Position numbers and translations under genes: made by a program. Positions 48,481-61,834 of a stretch of 64,000 nucleotides of DNA are shown here, one piece after another (within the stretch, counting starts at the first letter, position 1; the number at the start of each line of letters is the position of its first letter). The notes beneath the pieces were generated by a model, which worked only from the letters and a program-made list of their open reading frames with translations, was not told where the DNA came from and made no database searches. The stretch lies in the NCBI GenBank assembly GCA_028023455.1, contig JAQFVV010006474.1, forward strand, positions 1,011,501-1,075,500, read 5' to 3'. Source of the stretch: Epiperipatus broadwayi (lineage: Eukaryota; Onychophora; Udeonychophora; Euonychophora; Peripatidae).

Positions 48481-50700
48481 GGATACAATGAGAAGTTCCA
48501 ATGTTAGAAGGTATTAACTTAGATTTTACAGCAAATGGACCATATCTATTCTTTCACTGACTGACCTACCTTTCTAAAGCAGCTTGGATCCATCTATTTG
48601 TTCTAATAAACTGTCTTCTTTGGAGATATGAAGTTTGCTAAGAGAAATTATTTTAAATGTTACAGTTCCTTAGCCACAAGTGCAGTCTTCTGTTTTCGTC
48701 ATGAAGAGGTTATATCAAATAAAGTTTGGACATTACATGGGCCTAAATTTAGAAAAAAATGATTTATTACCCTTAAAACTACTACTACCATTTGTTACCA
48801 CTATTATGAAATTCTTATTACTTTTCTTATTACTTTTACTGCTAAAGTGAGTATTCCACCAGACACAATAAACTAGTCAGACTATGTGAGATAGGTCATT
48901 TTTAGATATTTTCTAGCTTCTTACCTGTCTGTGGTGGGAAGGGGGATCACTAAATAGAATAGCTTAAATATACAATCTTTAACAGCTGAAACCCATGTTT
49001 CATTTAAATCCAGTTCCATATTGATTTATCAGTGATTATATTAATCTTGAAAAGTATCGCAACTAAGGACTGACAGTCTACTAAGCCTGTCTTTATCATT
49101 GTTTTGTTAATTCTCAAGGGATTGAGCTAAAATTTAAAAAAAGGAAAGAAAAAGGGGGTATTAGAGTTGGAAATAGTATGTGTATGTAGTTAAAGCATGG
49201 AAAGGTTACACAAACATAACTCCCATTGTCATAGTTATTATAACATGTCTGATAGTATGATATAAGATGTCCAATGGCATGAGAGCTTTTAATGATTGGG
49301 ATCTATGAAAACTTAAGTGACTGAAGAAGAAAAAGGATTAGATGGAAAAGACTATTTGTAACACAAACATTACTTAATTGTTAATGAACTAAAATCCTAT
49401 CATACAAAGCAGAACTTTTTGTCGGGTACTTTTTATTTGATATTTACATTTGGCCTTTATAAATAAAGGCCATTCCAGTATATGACATCTGTGAGTCCAT
49501 ACATAACTTGTGAATAGGTATAGAGTTCCATGATATGGAACAAAAGGTTTACAGAAGGTGGTTTTATGTCTATCAATTGTTACGCTTAAACATTTTATAA
49601 AGTTTTGAGTAATAAAATGATTTGTGTATGTTTTTTCATTATAAAGACTACCAAAATCTTATATAATAAGTCCTTAGTCTTTATTTATTTTAAAAGAACA
49701 TGGTTCACATACCAAAAGTAATTTAATTGGTTTCCCAGTTACAAAGCTTAGAATTGCTTGAATGTATGAAAATTTATTATCATATAATAAAATCTGTCAT
49801 GTATTAAAAGAATAAATGGATTATAATATATATTTACATTATGCAAGTATAAATATAACTAACTTCACATGTCCATGTAAATATATAGAGAGCATCTTTA
49901 AAACTCATGACATAAAAGTCAGATCACATTATCTGTGAGAAATAGCTGTCATTTACATTGATTTTATATCTATAAGCTAAATTTTACTTTCAGTAAATTT
50001 TATAAAAGTCAAATGTGACAAGACCAAGATAAAACAATAAAAAATATTAATTTCAAATATGGTAAACATTAATAAAATAGAAAGAAAAAAATATTACAGA
50101 AACTGGAAACAAAAATATTATTTATATCAATGAAAAATGATGATAGACAGTGAAAAATTATAACCAACAATTAAAGAAACATCCAAAAAGAAAAATATCC
50201 CAACATACACAAAGAATTAATTATTTAAAATATTAATGAAGAAATAAAATTAATCACAGATTCAAATGATAGTAAAATGATACAAAAACAACCCTGACTA
50301 GGAATACCCAATGAAAGTTCAAAAGAAATAAATTATTACTTAATTAATGTAAACACACTACCAAAATTTAATAACTATTGGCATGAAGTACTTAATAATA
50401 GAAGGATTCCTGAAATGTCAGTATTTTTTATTATTTATTTTATAGATACAGCATCTAAGGAATTTTTATTTCTTCATCCTTCATATACAGATTGCATTGA
50501 GACTTAAGATAAAATAGGAATAACTGATAAAATCAATTGTTTCTTTTTTAGCCTCAAAAGATTTTCTTAGTAATCAAAAATTTACTAGTAAAAGATAACA
50601 TAAAAGCAAAAAACTTTATTCAAATGTTAAATAAAAAATAAATTTTGCTATATTTCAAAACATACAAATCGAATTTCTGTATAAAACCAACTTTTTCCAG
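48481..50700. other. No gene seen; one short hairpin
   Basis: AT-rich. GGCCTTTATAAATAAAGGCC at 49452-49471 is a near-perfect palindrome. A G-run lies at 48941. Confidence 0.5.
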
Positions 50701-50729
50701 AACAATACAAAATATTATAACTATCAACA

Positions 50730-53700
50730 TGTAGTGATTAAAATAGATGATAAAATCACTCAAACAAATAGTTTTAATTTTTGTTTAAAAAGAATTAAAA
50801 TGGCCAAAGACATAACATATATATTCTTGATTGATTATTACCATAATCAGTGGACATCAAAGGGAGACCTCCTGGGTACATTAAATACTACAAGCCCGAA
50901 CATATTACTTCAAAATGCCTAATGAATAAATGTTTTATTTGTAGTCTTCTTGACAGAATTTCATACAGTTACTTTATACCATTTAATTCATCACAATCTC
51001 AAGCAAATTATCATTATGAATGGTAATGGCATGATATTAGAATCAGGTGTAAGTGCAGAAGTGTTGAGAATTATGGTATTAACAATTTTTCTAATCCTAT
51101 TTAAATTATTAATGCAAATCTGTAGACTGAACAAATTAAGAAATCAAAAGGTTTTAAATAATATCAATCCATCTACTTCTATAATCCTACTAAAATCAAG
51201 AATGTCATCAAAATGTTTTGATAGGTCAAATATATTATTTGAACTATCCTCTAAGGAAAAGATAAATTACTCTTAAAATAAAGTCAGTTGATGAAACAAA
51301 ACTTAAAAATAAAAACAAAATAATTCCTCAAACCATAATGAGATAGAATATTTTCAGAAGAGTATAAATATCAACATGGCATACAGTGACTAGTAATGAT
51401 ACAAAATTTGCAACACTTAATGATATGTGATTAAAGGCCTGGTTGTCTATGTATTTTATTCATGCTAGAAGGAAAGAGAAGTTGGAAAATAATGAACTAC
51501 ATGCATTATTACCAATTAATAAATTATGTCTTATGCATTATAATGGGTGATTTTGAGTGCCGATTAGAACATTTAAAAAAAAATATAAATCAATAGGACT
51601 ATCTCATAATATTAATCTGAATTAACAATGGTAATAATGATGGATTAAAATATTTTTCAAAAAACTCATATTCCTTTACAAATAGTAGTTGATCAGTGCT
51701 CATTGATCATATTATCTTTTCAGATAACTTCTGGTTAAAACCACAAGTTACTTTTACAACAATGTTTTTTGCTGACTGTAACAGCAAATATCATAAAAGA
51801 AACAAACTTCAAATATAGTTTTAGACAAATCCCATTAAATTTACAATTGAATACTAATGATTTTTACCAAAAATTATTATCAATAATTTTAATTTTAGGG
51901 TCAATTAAATATACATTCAATAAACAAATTTATGAGATTTTTATAGCATATCAAAAAATTATTCAAGAAATAGTGTCAAATCATAATCTATCAAACAATG
52001 CGACATATTTTATAAAAAAATTCTAAGATATATTAAATTTGATTTCTTTAAATTAGTTAATGATAGGAGAAAAAATAACTACTAAAATCAGCGCAATAAA
52101 TTATATGGTAACATTCAAAAAGATATGCAGACACTAAAATTCAGAAATGTAACTGGAACATCTAATAAACTCATCTGTGTATCTATGAGAATGCTCAGAT
52201 AAGATCATATTACCAGAGAGGAATTCATACATTAAAAGATCAAGATGGTATCAATCTATTGTAAGGTAAGATGAATCATATAATTTAGAAATATTATGAA
52301 AAGCTATACAATTATAATAACCTCTCATGTGGAAATAGTTAAAAAACCTGATTAAAAGAGCTTATTTTGATTTCCTTTTAAAATGGGTTCAAATAAATAG
52401 GCAATCTAAGACTTTCAATAACATTAGAATCAAAACAGACAAAACTCTCAATACACTAGTGCCACTCAGTGCAAGTCAGAGTAATGAATGGGTGCCAAAA
52501 TCCACAATCTAGAGGAATATTGGATGAGCAGACACTAGGTAGAGATTTTATGCACAAGCCTTTTGGCATCCATTGATTACTCAGGCATGCACTGAGTGGC
52601 ACTACTGTATGGAGAGTTTTGCCTGATGTAATAACAGTTATGAGCAAGCAGAAGAAATAGTGATCATATAATGTTTAGTAATTGAACATTAGTATCTTCA
52701 AACATTACATCTTATTTATATAAATCCACAGAGTATTTAATAGTTAATCACATGACAACTTTATTTCATTCATTAGATATGGAGATGTGGATATACCAAT
52801 TACTAACAAATGAGTAATATTTATGATAGTGAAGAACTCTAATGTTCTCAGAAAATTTATGATTTAAATAAGATTTATAAACTGTTGAAGATATGCATGC
52901 TAAAATATTTTCTAAAATAGTAATAAATAAATTTCCTTCTTTTTAATTTTGTCATTTATAATTGATGCAATATGGACTGTTATGGATTTAGATCACTCTC
53001 TCAGCCTTCTACATCATTATTTTGGTAGTATTATATTCACTTTGTGGTAAAAACCTGATTAATGGTAAATATTTATCTATTATTTTAAAAGAAGTCTGAA
53101 GATGCTAGCAATCTAAAGAGAAAAACTTCAAAGTGAGCCCACAAGAGTCTAAAGATCTCTGATAGGTGTATTCTTGGGTGCTGGGGGAATAAACAAATGT
53201 ATAAATGCCTATTTTCATTTCTATAGTAATACATGAAAAAAATTGCATATTTTCATATTATAAAATGTGTGATTATTTTTAAAAACTATTTGTATAGTAA
53301 TTATTAAAAATGAAATATTTTTTTGAAATACATTTCGTTTTTAAAAATACAAGTTAAGAAATTTGAACTAATGATAAAAAGAAAACTAAGATGATCATTA
53401 TACCACATTAGACTCCATCAAACAGCCATTACATAGCAAAATATTTAATGGTTTGTGATAATTTAACAAATATAAATACAAATTTAAGTTTGAAAACAAA
53501 ATTTCATAAATTAATCAAAACTTTATAAATATTCATTCATGTTTAAAAATATGAATTTATTCAACAAAGATTTTAACTTACTTTTTCCAATAGCTTTAAT
53601 ATAAAACACCAAACAAGAAAAAAATATTATTTCTATTATATATTTTACCTTTTTATATATATTTAAAAAGTTGAAATATGATTTTTTAGAATTTATTTTT

Positions 53701-54425
53701 TTTGTAATCTTATATTTCTATCATATCAAATCCACTTTATTGATTCATAATACAGAATAAAAGTTTTAATACAAAAATTGAAATGTTGAGTTGCTACTAA
53801 GAAAACGTGAAAGAAATGTTGAAATGTGAAAAGGCTCACAACTAAATTATTTCCTTTCTATTATTTTATTTATACAGACACATTCTTCATAAATACTAAG
53901 AAGTTTTAATATATATAAAACATAATTATTTATCAGATATCATTGCAGTAAAGCATTTGATCTTGTTAACTGTTATTATCTAATTAAGCAGATATCCATT
54001 ATTATTACAGAAAGTCCAATTCTTATAAATGAACTAATAAATTATAATAAAAAATTGGTGGCAATAAAAACTATGTAAGATTCTTACCAACATTTTACTT
54101 TACAAAAGAAATACCTCTTTCTCTTAATTTATTTGCTATCTGCATTGAATTGCTCTTAAGAGATGTCAATAGACTTACTCCTAAAATATTTGTCCCAAAT
54201 ATAAAAAGGAAGAAAATACATTATCTATGTTGATGACATTATTATGAAAACCAAAGGAGTCTTAATATTTTTACTATTGAAAAATGCTTAAAATATTTCA
54301 AAAACAATTAGATCAATAAATATGAGAGAAATCTTCAGCTTGGCAGATATAAACAGAGGAAAATATTTCACAGATGTATACAGCCAATTTCAACTAAATT
54401 CTTTGGCATTTGAAAATGTAGTTCA
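50730..54425 (+). pseudogene. Decayed LINE (endonuclease to RT), plus strand
   Basis: Scattered, frame-shifted motifs appear in LINE order. At 50860-51010 a readable stretch includes RPPGYIKYYKPEH and CLMNKCFIC. At 51540-51570, MGDFECRL resembles the GDFN block of APE endonucleases. At 51700-51785, DHIIFSDNF followed by FTTMFFADCN resembles the endonuclease C-terminal S-DH block with the DH damaged. At 54100-54160, EIPLSLNLFAICIELLLRDVN matches the RT GxPLSPxLF block, and at 54210-54245 YIIYVDDIIM (another frame) is the RT catalytic box. Stops are frequent throughout. A MITE-like element interrupts it at 52436-52626. Extent and unity of the element are inferred. Confidence 0.5.
52436..52626. 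mobile_element. Short MITE-like element, 477-905 family
   Basis: CAGACAAAACTCTCAATACA at the left mirrors TGTATGGAGAGTTTTGCCTG at the right, with AGTGCCACTCAGTGCA shared between arms (complement at 52591-52609). The ends match 477-905 and 63086-63150. The core is about 70 bp. The 63-codon minus-strand frame across it is not a gene. Confidence 0.8.
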
Positions 54426-55575
54426 ATAATCAATACCAAATTAATAATTAATAAATTAATCAGTAATAAATTTTAGGCTAAATCATTAATTTTCTATTCA
54501 GGTAAATGCCATGGGAAAAAATGTTAAATTTACATTCAAAAGACTTTTGGTATACTAGTGGCTTAGAGTAGTATAATAGCACACATTGAATTAATATATA
54601 AATAATTATTTATAAAGCTGCAGAATAAAACTTTTATCATACAATATTCTTAAAAAAGAATTAAAATAGTAGTCTTGGATTAGTTGAAGATAAACTACTT
54701 TTTCATTTCATACAAGTTATTTAACAGAATATATAGTGACTCTCTATTTAACCTTACCTTTCATAGATGCCAATCATCTAATTAGGAATAATTGGGGATA
54801 ACATACTTGATAAGATGGGCATTGTACTCTCCAGATAGAAGAGATTATATGAACAGACATAATACAGTCCTAATGGCATACAGTGATTTATTAATGATGA
54901 TATATTCCAAAATTTAATCATAATGCCAATTGGAAATCTATTTATTTATAAAAATGATAAAAATTATGTTATTGGACGAATCATTGATTTATAGTGGCAT
55001 CACATTTCCATATAATATTTTCCTGTCTGCAACATTTTTCAACAAGATCATAAATGTTCTTTGACACTTTTATTAATATGTTATTGATTATTATCCCATT
55101 TTCAATAACTTCAATTTTAATTCTTTATAATAACCCAATAATCATTTTGATTGATGATAAAAGATAGTAAGAGTTGTTTTTTTCATTATTATGGTTTATA
55201 TAATTATTAAGATATAAGGCAATTTTTCAAAACAAACATTGTTATTCTGTTCAACTGTTCCTGGAATCCTGGGGAGGCAGTATTATGGAGATTTAATTTC
55301 CAAAAAATATATTAAAGTTTATAGTGTGTACACAGATTACTTCATCATTATCTTAAGTGAAATGCAAACTCTCTGTAGCACAATCCTTAATGAAGACCTG
55401 TTCTTTATGTAGTAATAAATTTTAAGTACTCATGTTAAGAAAAATAATAAATCAAGGAAATATAGCAATGTGTTTACTAATTGTATTATGATAAATGTGG
55501 TTTTAATTTCTCCTTATTTGTAATAATAAAAATACTTAATTGTAAATATTAGAGAAAAAAGAATATAGTTAATAA
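54426..55575. other. No gene or clear repeat seen
   Basis: AT-rich DNA. Confidence 0.5.
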
Positions 55576-55676
55576 TAAATTTGGCTGAACGTTTTTGAGG
55601 AACCGTGCCTCATACTCATAGCCTTAGTGCAAATGTACTTAATATATGTAAATGAGAATATTCAAATGAGTTACTG

Positions 55677-56431
55677 TTACGTAGCCCATTTTTTCGAGAT
55701 GTCGAAGCACGTGTCTCTTCTGTTGATTGCATGGATGTCTCTGTTAATGTAGAATGCCTCCTTTATTTTTCTCCTGTAGTCGTTTGGTTCTGAGCATAAA
55801 ATAACGGGGTTAGCGGGTATGAAATTGTGCCCTGATTGTTTAGTATGTTCAAAAAATGCAGAAGAGTACTGCTGTTCGTTTGGGCTCTGTTGAAGGTGTA
55901 CCGATGTTGAGCCAATCTGGTGTTAATTGTGGCTTTCGTTTCACCATAATATGTGGCGTGGCATCCGGCTTGGGGGCAGGAAATGGAGTACACCACATGT
56001 GGGGTGAGCGCTGGATCAATGTAGTCTTTGGAGTTATTGATCAACCTATTAGTGTTGGGTGGAGTTCTGAATATTATGCTGAATCTGTTGCTCAAGGTTT
56101 TCGTTAGTTTGCTGGATATTTTAGGGATGTAGGGGACCGTTATTCTAGGTAGATTGGTGCGAGGCAATTTATCATCTATTGTGCTGTTGAATTCCATGAC
56201 TTTCCTCCTAATGGTTTTGTATTTGAATCCTGCCACCAATAGGTCTTTAATATAATTGTTTATATTTTCCTTCCTATGTGCTTCATATTTACACAAGTGA
56301 TAGTTTCTAAACATAAATGCTTTGAGACCTGCGAATTTGTGCAATGCGGGTGATTTAGAATTAGGATGGATGCAGGGTTCGAATGGTTTAACAATCATTT
56401 TGTAATCTATTGAGTGGCGGTCTCTTGACAA
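55677..56431 (-). pseudogene. Penelope-like element C-terminus with GIY-YIG endonuclease
   Basis: Frame 56431-55763 starts at a TTG, so the true protein runs in from upstream. Residues ~90-120 are the basic linker, followed by the endonuclease: VYSISC at 147-152, CHATYYGET at 157-165, R172 and H176 (TRLAQHR). The two cysteines between the GIY- and YIG-like parts are typical of Penelope-type GIY-YIG domains. Near 55853 a run of six T marks a frameshift. The last ~58 residues lie in another frame, with EAFYINRDIHAINRR and FDISKKWAT before the stop at 55677. The endonuclease would nick target DNA for primed reverse transcription. Confidence 0.88.
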
Positions 56432-56544
56432 GGAAAGGTCGAGATATTTGAGTTCATTACTGTTTTCATATATAATAGAAAAAGATAGTTTAGTAGTGCT
56501 TTGTAATTCGGTTGTATATTTAAAATATTATTTTTAGATGCTAT

Positions 56545-57007
56545 AAGAAAATGTCATCACATATCGTAAAAATATGAAGTCTGGGTTATTGTTGAAATAT
56601 TTTGGAATGATGGATTGTCATATTTATTTAAGTATATACTGGATAACAGACTGATAGGGAGGCCATGCAACCATCTTGATTGTATACCATTTATCTTGAA
56701 AAGAGTGAAAATATGGGAGTCAAGCCATGTCAGGAAAGATAATGAATTTAATTTCTCGTTAGGAAAGATATTCGAACAACTCTTCGTGTATAATTTGGAT
56801 GGATGCTTTTCTATTGATTGATCCATATAATTCCTTCACATCCATCGTGGCCATAACAGAGCTATGTGAGATTTGAGTGTTTTTAATTCTGGAGATGAAT
56901 TGAAAAGATGAATTTATTGTGTATGAGCCAAAATTAAGGTAATCTATAATTAATTGATTAACCAATTTGGCTGTATCGAAATAATGTATGCCAGCGAAAT
57001 CCATCAT
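56545..57007 (-). pseudogene. Penelope-like element reverse transcriptase, palm region
   Basis: Frame 57007-56759 reads MMDFAGIHYFDTAKL through TINSSFQFISRI and MATMDVKELYGSI; the MDVK block carries the first RT catalytic aspartate. A second frame (56826-56557) continues with SFLTWLDSHIF and WLHGLPISLLSSIYLNK, the GLPIS block. Where the catalytic aspartate pair belongs (near 56560), the sequence reads RYV and then drops one base, so the pair is lost from the frame. The polymerase is dead. Confidence 0.85.
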
Positions 57008-57064
57008 TAATCTAAGCGGTTCGCTGGTTTATGTTGTTTTGAATTGGCAAACATTCGGGGAGGT

Positions 57065-57691
57065 CTAGTGGAGAAGGATAAATCCTGTAATACTCGGATT
57101 TAGTGATCCCTTTGTCTTTGAAAGTCCGAAGCACACCATTAATAAATTTATCTCGGTGAGTTTGATGTTAAAAGTGTTATCATGTACCAACTTTAATATT
57201 TTAATTTGGTCATGCATTTTATTTTTGTAATCGGTGTTATTTAATAAAACAAAGCGATTGCCTTTGTCTTCTTTAAGACAAATGATGTTGTGTGTTTTGA
57301 AATATTGTTTAGTATTTAACACACTTTTATTCCATGCTTTGTCTTCCTTATCAATGAAATTGTTATTTAGAAGTTTAGCTATGTCTGTGATGATAGCGTC
57401 TCTTTGTGTGTTGTTAATGAGAGATGCTTCAATGTCTGCTATTAATTCACGCTTAGGGGATGTCCAACTTCCTCCTACATATTTAGGTCCGAGAGATAAA
57501 ATTTTCTTGATTTCGTATGGCGGTGTAGTTGAAGTTTTATTAACGAACGCGTCTATATTAATGCCGCGGTGGTTTTTATTTTGTTTAATAGATAAGAAAT
57601 GTATTTTATTTTCAAATTTTACTATTTGAAATCTCTCAGTTTTACGTAACTTATCTTGCATCCACTGGGGGATTACGTAGTTCGCTGTCAT
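57065..57691 (-). pseudogene. Penelope-like element protein, N-terminal region
   Basis: An ATG frame of 208 residues starting MTANYVIPQWMQDKL. It contains ILSLGPKYVGG (residues about 64-74), matching the LSLGPKF segment that marks the N-terminal region of Penelope-like proteins, and a WNKSVLNTKQYFK linker leading to CLKEDKGNRFVLLN, the usual DKGN-x-V block before RT. It then loses frame at about 57100. The methionine at 57691 may be internal, as the upstream bases also read WNK in frame. Confidence 0.8.
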
Positions 57692-57720
57692 TTTGTTCCA
57701 TCTAATTGTTTGCTTTTTAT

Positions 57721-59980
57721 TATGGTAATTTCAGATTTGAAATATAAATCAAATTACTTTTATTTATGTATAAACTTAGTATATATAATAAAATAAAGTA
57801 GTTTTTAAAATAAATTATGATGCATAAAATATAGATAGATGGTTGGAAGTTAAGACAAATACATTTATGTGAGGAAATAAATACGATGACATATTTACAA
57901 AATAGCTCAATTATCATGTCTTCAAAAATATGTTCAAATTTTATAAATGTTCAACATTTATAACAAACTTTTCCATTTTTCTAATACTATAAAAAAAAAC
58001 CATCAGTTTTGAACAAGAATGCAGATTAGTGAGAAAAGAGATATAAATTAGTGATGGTTTTCTTTAAATGATAGAATGTAACAAATAACTTGAAGCTATA
58101 ATTCAGCGCACAGATGTTACCCAACTATTATCATTTGTTATTTTATTTTTTATTTTTCTTACACTTTGCAATAAACTTGTGCAGATCAGAGATAGACCAT
58201 GAAACAACCTTGAACAAAGATTTAGGAAAATAAAACGGCAATAAAGTTAAATGGAAGTGTGAAAGTAATTACAATATTTAATTTATTATATATATTTGAA
58301 CGTATGTGTCAACATAATAAATACATTATGCAATGAGAAACTATTTATTCTTTTTTTCAAACAGATCAAATATTAAACTTATCACATATAAGATAAATTT
58401 TAGTTTATAAAATAAAATAAAAATGTGTAAGTTTATCGCACCATTGAATTGCTGAGAACACTAATTAGGATGGCCTTTAATTTATCCACTATTATAAAAC
58501 AACTTTTTTTCTTATCTACTTCAAAAAATTAAATAAACTAATTATACTTTTAGTGATTTATTTCGTTATCCTTGCAAATTTTTAAAAGTTAATTGTAAAT
58601 CTTTTTTTTTATTGAGAAATTAATATTTATTTTTATTTTATTTTCTATCTTTTTTAAAATAGTATCTATATTTATGTATACAAACTAGCTAATGGACAAT
58701 AGTGACTGAATAGCCAATGTTTACATGCCCACAGTAATTCGTTCGTTTTTTAAAAATCTGAAATTAATATTCTAAAAAATCAGTTGCAGGAATCTGAAGA
58801 AATTGATTATTGTATGATTTATTGTGAAAAAAAAACCAGACTGATATGACGTGAAAAATAATGATTTGTAGTTATAAAAAAGTAATAATTATGCAAAAAT
58901 ATTAAAAATCTATTAATAAGAAGGTTATTAGTATATGATTCAAAAACAGGAGCTTTAGATACCAGAAAAAGATGGAATAACAATTTGAAGTATAGAAGTA
59001 GTTTATATGGCGATGGAGGGGGGGGGGTATTGAAAACTTATAGGATGGTGCATGTTGAAAGAGAATAGGGAAAAATCGTATGAAAAATAAAAGAATTTAA
59101 AGGGTAAAATAAGTGGGAAGAAAAGGAGATTTTATTATTCTATTAATTTAGGTGTTAAAATTAAAACTGGTGAAGATGAACACAGGATAAACTAAGAAAA
59201 TGAAATTTATAAAATCGAGAAAGTAGAAAAAATATATATGAATCAGAATTGAAAAAAAAAACAATTGGATAATAGAAAATAAAAATTAGATGAATTTATT
59301 GTCTAGTTAAAGGTTTTGGAAAAAGGAATTAATTTGGATAACAGAGTTTCTTGTTATATGACTATTCACAGAAATTTCTGATATTATTATGGAAACTGTT
59401 TATATATCACCTGCAGAATCGGGGATGAGTTCTCTTTTAATTAATGAGGAAACTAAAAGTGAATTTAAAATATTTGGAAAGTTACAATATGTAAATTAAA
59501 ATGGACTAATAAAATAGTGTGTATTGCATTATGTGAAAAGAACTACAAATGTGTTGGGTGATATGCAAATGTAAGAAGTAACTCAGTGTATCCCAATAAA
59601 ACAGTGAATAGTTCTCTCTCCATGCTACCCTGCAATGCCATCACTGACTTTATATATTTACTATGTACTAATAATATGCTTAGTTATTGACTATAAAAAA
59701 TTTAAGGTTATAGCATTACCTAAATCATGAATTATGACATCAAAGATGACAATATGTTTTATATCTTAATAGACAGTCTTCAATGTTCTCTCTGCTATTA
59801 CAAAATCAACTACTTCAAAATATTTTTGCAATTTATGCTTCCACTGCTATATACTGTTATAATCATTTAAAAGGTTTCAGTAGCAATTTTTCTAAAATTA
59901 AAACAAAATTTAATGTTATCACATTGTTCCATCATGGATTAAGGTACAAAACCCATTTTTATATTTCACATCCTATTTTA
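57721..59980. other. No gene or clear repeat seen
   Basis: AT-rich with a G-run near 59018. The frame at 57720-57917 (-) is without motif. Confidence 0.5.
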
Positions 59981-59984
59981 TAAA

Positions 59985-60125
59985 TCCAGACTTGGTAGCA
60001 CTTTAACATTTTTGTGGTAAATAGATAAACTATGGAACGTATGCATTAATTTAGAAAAGGAACTTCAGATGGGTTGGGGAGAGAATAAGTCATCGTTTCA
60101 CTGGAACATACTAGGTATATAATTA
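59985..60125 (+). repeat. Old interspersed repeat, family C, third copy (weak)
   Basis: Shares, in order, GGTAGCACTTTAACATTTTT, AAATAGATAAACTATGGAA and TTTCACTGGAACATACT with the copies at 8476-8735 and 10080-10345. Confidence 0.35.
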
Positions 60126-60944
60126 CGAGACATAGGTGTAAAAGATTAAATAAAATGTTAGAGAAAGAAAGGTAGAGCTTACAAAATATGAATAGAGTTT
60201 AAAATAATAGAGAGAAATTATGTAAAAATAAAAAATATATAAAAGATGAAAAGATGTATGATCGCACTAGAGGGATCTTACTGTTATTTGGGTCAAGGAC
60301 TGAACTTTTAAATATCAGAGAGGAAAGCCAAATATAGAATAGTTTGTATTGTAGATATAGTTTATATGTATAAAAGAGGAAACACAATGGATATTTATTT
60401 TTGGATTATATAATAATGAAAGAGGATTCAGATAAATTGTATGAAGAATGGAAAAAAATTTCCAAACAGAAGTAGTAAAAATGGTGTGGATTTTATGATG
60501 TTTTGTTTGGAGCTTAATAAAAAAAGTAGTAAATATGAATATAGAATAGTGGTACTAATGAAACAGCTTTTATTACAGTGGATGAAAAAACAACATTAGT
60601 ACCACAGTAATAATTTTCTAATAAGGAAGATAATGTTTAATTTGGCTAACAGGATTTCAGGGCGTGTGGTTTTAGCACAGAAACTTTGACATTTTTCTAA
60701 AGAAAAAACATTTGACATCACACACACATGTTGAAATAATGACTTTGAAATAAATAGATGAGTTTACTCTGTATACAATAGTTTTAGATGAATGGCCTAT
60801 TTAGCAAGATTAACAGGGTCTGAAGGCATGGGAAATATGCGGAAAAATTCCTAATTTTAGCTATGAAAAGGCTATTTACATCATATTATATCACATGCAA
60901 TTTAAAATATGTCAGTTATACAATATTTTTGTTAGATGTATTAT

Positions 60945-61166
60945 AAAAAATAATTATAACATACACCAAATCTTTTAAAAACTTGTTTTTTATTTTTTTG
61001 CCACCAAAATGAAATATATATTAAAATAGATTTCAAAAAAAAAACTATAGAAAAAAATAAAGAAATAGTCGAAACGTTGGAAATCTATTTTAATATATAT
61101 TTCATTTTGGTGGCAAAAAAACAAGTTTTTAAAAGATTTGGTGTATGTTATAATTATTTTTTAAAA
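60945..61166. repeat. Foldback with ~88-bp arms and hammerhead-like spacer
   Basis: The left arm (60945-61034) and right arm (61080-61166) are exact complements apart from a 7-nt extra T/A run on the left. The 45-nt spacer contains ACTATAG, an A-rich loop, AATAGT and CGAAACGTTGG. The same kind of motif occurs in the foldback at 42610-43460. Confidence 0.9.
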
Positions 61167-61489
61167 GTATTTTGACCACTTTTAATAAAGATTAATAAAG
61201 AATCTAAGGTGAAAGAGTTTATTTTTATTTATTTTGGATGTATTATTTGTATAAGAATATATATGCATTTAAGAAATTTGCTAAAAAATAAGTTTTATAA
61301 CTCCAAGACATCTCTTAACATCTATAATGCAGTCATCAAATTTCATAACTCGTTCCAAACTTTAGTGTAAATTATTTTAATTTTTCTAGATTACAATTTA
61401 TCACAGACCAATTTATTTCTTTGATTTGTTTGATTATTTAAACACAGATTAACTATTAAAAGTGTAAGTATAGGGAATTTGAACAAGGA

Positions 61490-61627
61490 TTTTCAAGCAC
61501 CCTAAAACTATCGACACTATCTCATACAACTGATACACATGACCACACACATGTAGAAAAGATAAATAATCACCAATATACATATTTTGTGCTAAACCAG
61601 CACTCAGTTGGTATAGATTACCATCTC

Positions 61628-61682
<55 letters not shown>

Positions 61683-61830
61683 CAGTGCTCAGTTTATATT
61701 AAGATAGCAAATCTTCATACTTTAATGGACAGGCTTCAATCCACTCCAACTTCCAACCTTTCAGCCATCCATATCATTGAAAATCCGATGATGGAAACTC
61801 AAATCTCATGCTGATGTTAATATTATTGTC
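61490..61830 (+). repeat. Family-B repeat with internal (TA)n
   Basis: Contains CATGACCACACACATGTAGA, GATAAATAATCACCAATATA, CTAAACCAGCACTCAGTTGG, a (TA)n of ~50 bp (61631-61680), AGTGCTCAGTTTATATTAAG, ATGGACAGGCTTCAATCC and GAAAATCCGATGATGGAA. This is the most complete single copy of the family. The 60-codon minus-strand frame here is not a gene. Confidence 0.8.
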
Positions 61831-61834
61831 ATGC

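Larger units (their letters stand above)
55580..57720 (-). mobile_element. Penelope-like element, broken
   Basis: Minus-strand fragments give, in order, an N-terminal region, a reverse transcriptase, and a C-terminal GIY-YIG endonuclease, the arrangement that defines endonuclease-bearing Penelope-like elements. Frames break at about 57065, 57000, 56820, 56545 and 55853. The coding tail ends at a stop at 55677-55679, and the ~100 bp beyond it contain a stem-loop-forming stretch. No flanking target duplication or terminal repeat could be fixed. Confidence 0.88.

Noticed and set aside
59783-59983. 66-codon plus-strand frame
   Set aside because: No motif and no coding context; AT-rich chance frame.
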